61,315 bases of DNA from Protostelium mycophagum (taxonomy: Eukaryota; Evosea; Variosea; Protosteliida; Protosteliaceae), in assembly GCA_002081555.1 (NCBI GenBank), contig KV920936.1, forward strand, positions 3,150 through 64,464, written 5' to 3'. The translations under genes were made by a program, and so were the position numbers. Under the pieces are notes generated by a model that was not told the origin of the DNA, searched no databases, and saw only the letters and a list, made by a program, of their open reading frames with translations. Below, piece by piece: positions 61,097 to 61,315 of the stretch (within the stretch, counting starts at the first letter, position 1; the number at the start of each line of letters is the position of its first letter).

Positions 61097-61315
61097 TTAT
61101 CTGCAAGGGTGGCCTAATTGTCTGCACTTCCCACAAAGGCTTGTTTCATGGGGTTTGTTCAGATCACTCTTGCCACTTGGCGGCCTCAATGCGTGTTGTT
61201 TGAATGGGTACCACACCTCTGCCGCACATTTCTTACACTTCGGCCAAATGTTGGCACAGCTGTTCCCGCTCTCCCAGTAGTTGTTGCATTGTTGGCACCG
61301 GAAGATACCGTACAT
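61097..61315 (-). CDS. 3CxxC zinc-finger protein, ZAR1-like (truncated by window edge)
   Basis: The C-terminal 72 codons read YGIFRCQQCNNYWESGNSCA, WPKCKKCAAEVWYPFKQHAL, then NKPHETSLCGKCRQLGHPCR and TAA at 61097. Paired CxxC motifs plus an RPH/KPHxxxLCGxC end are the pattern of 3CxxC-type zinc fingers found in ZAR1 and receptor-transporting proteins. Such domains bind RNA or proteins in animals. The ATG at the very edge (YGIF preceded by M) may be internal since family members have RYGxFxC there. The gene continues to the right. Confidence 0.75.
   Translation of the reverse strand: MYGIFRCQQCNNYWESGNSCANIWPKCKKCAAEVWYPFKQHALRPPSGKSDLNKPHETSLCGKCRQLGHPCR

Overview
The window reads as a gene-dense nuclear segment from a unicellular eukaryote. 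Amoebozoa, perhaps a protosteloid such as Planoprotostelium, is the best guess. This is inference from the gene set and the many receptor-like tyrosine-type kinases; there is no rRNA or marker gene to prove it. Genes lie on both strands, often head to head with 70-430 bp spacers, and nearly all are cut by many tiny introns (29-60 nt).

Layout. 1-567: minisatellite. 896-4939 (-): lysosomal alpha-mannosidase (GH38). 6866-7954 (+): uninterrupted Fic-domain gene. 8343-13609 (-): leucine-rich-repeat receptor kinase 1. 14631-16957 (+): MYND zinc-finger protein. 17008-18579 (-): G-protein alpha subunit. 19017-19788 (+): isoprenylcysteine carboxyl methyltransferase. 20001-24352 (+): FAN/NSMAF-type BEACH-WD40 protein. 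24478-28337 (+): COG1. 29213-30556 (-): JMJD8-like JmjC protein. 30627-31302 (+): GNAT acetyltransferase. 31662-32990 (+): SEC14/CRAL-TRIO protein. 33033-33697 (-): LysM-domain protein. 34073-35602 (+): kelch protein. 35729-39905 (+): two-pore channel. 40010-40810 (+): coiled-coil protein. 41376-43164 (+): sterol C14 reductase. 43397-44178 (-): multi-pass membrane protein. 44301-48335 (+): TTC27. 48401-54312 (-): LRR receptor kinase 2. 54740-58847 (+): a receptor kinase whose ectodomain is a GH18 chitinase-like fold without the catalytic acid. 59313-61078: tandem repeats and small inverted-repeat transposons. 61097-61315 (-): edge-truncated 3CxxC (ZAR1-like) zinc-finger gene.

Functional themes are surface sensing (three receptor kinases, one G alpha, the CAAX-methylating enzyme) and endomembrane or lysosome work (alpha-mannosidase, two-pore channel, COG1, FAN, SEC14, sterol reductase). 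The order looks like ordinary eukaryotic neighbourhood rather than an operon.

The most unusual signals are: the chitinase-like receptor kinase with a dead active site, divergently paired with an LRR receptor kinase; a family of look-alike introns sharing GTGAAATTTC...CTGACTCGTTGTAG; the same TCGTTGTAGAT word in both orientations and occasionally in exons; and a non-coding mariner-like MITE with a clear TA target duplication.
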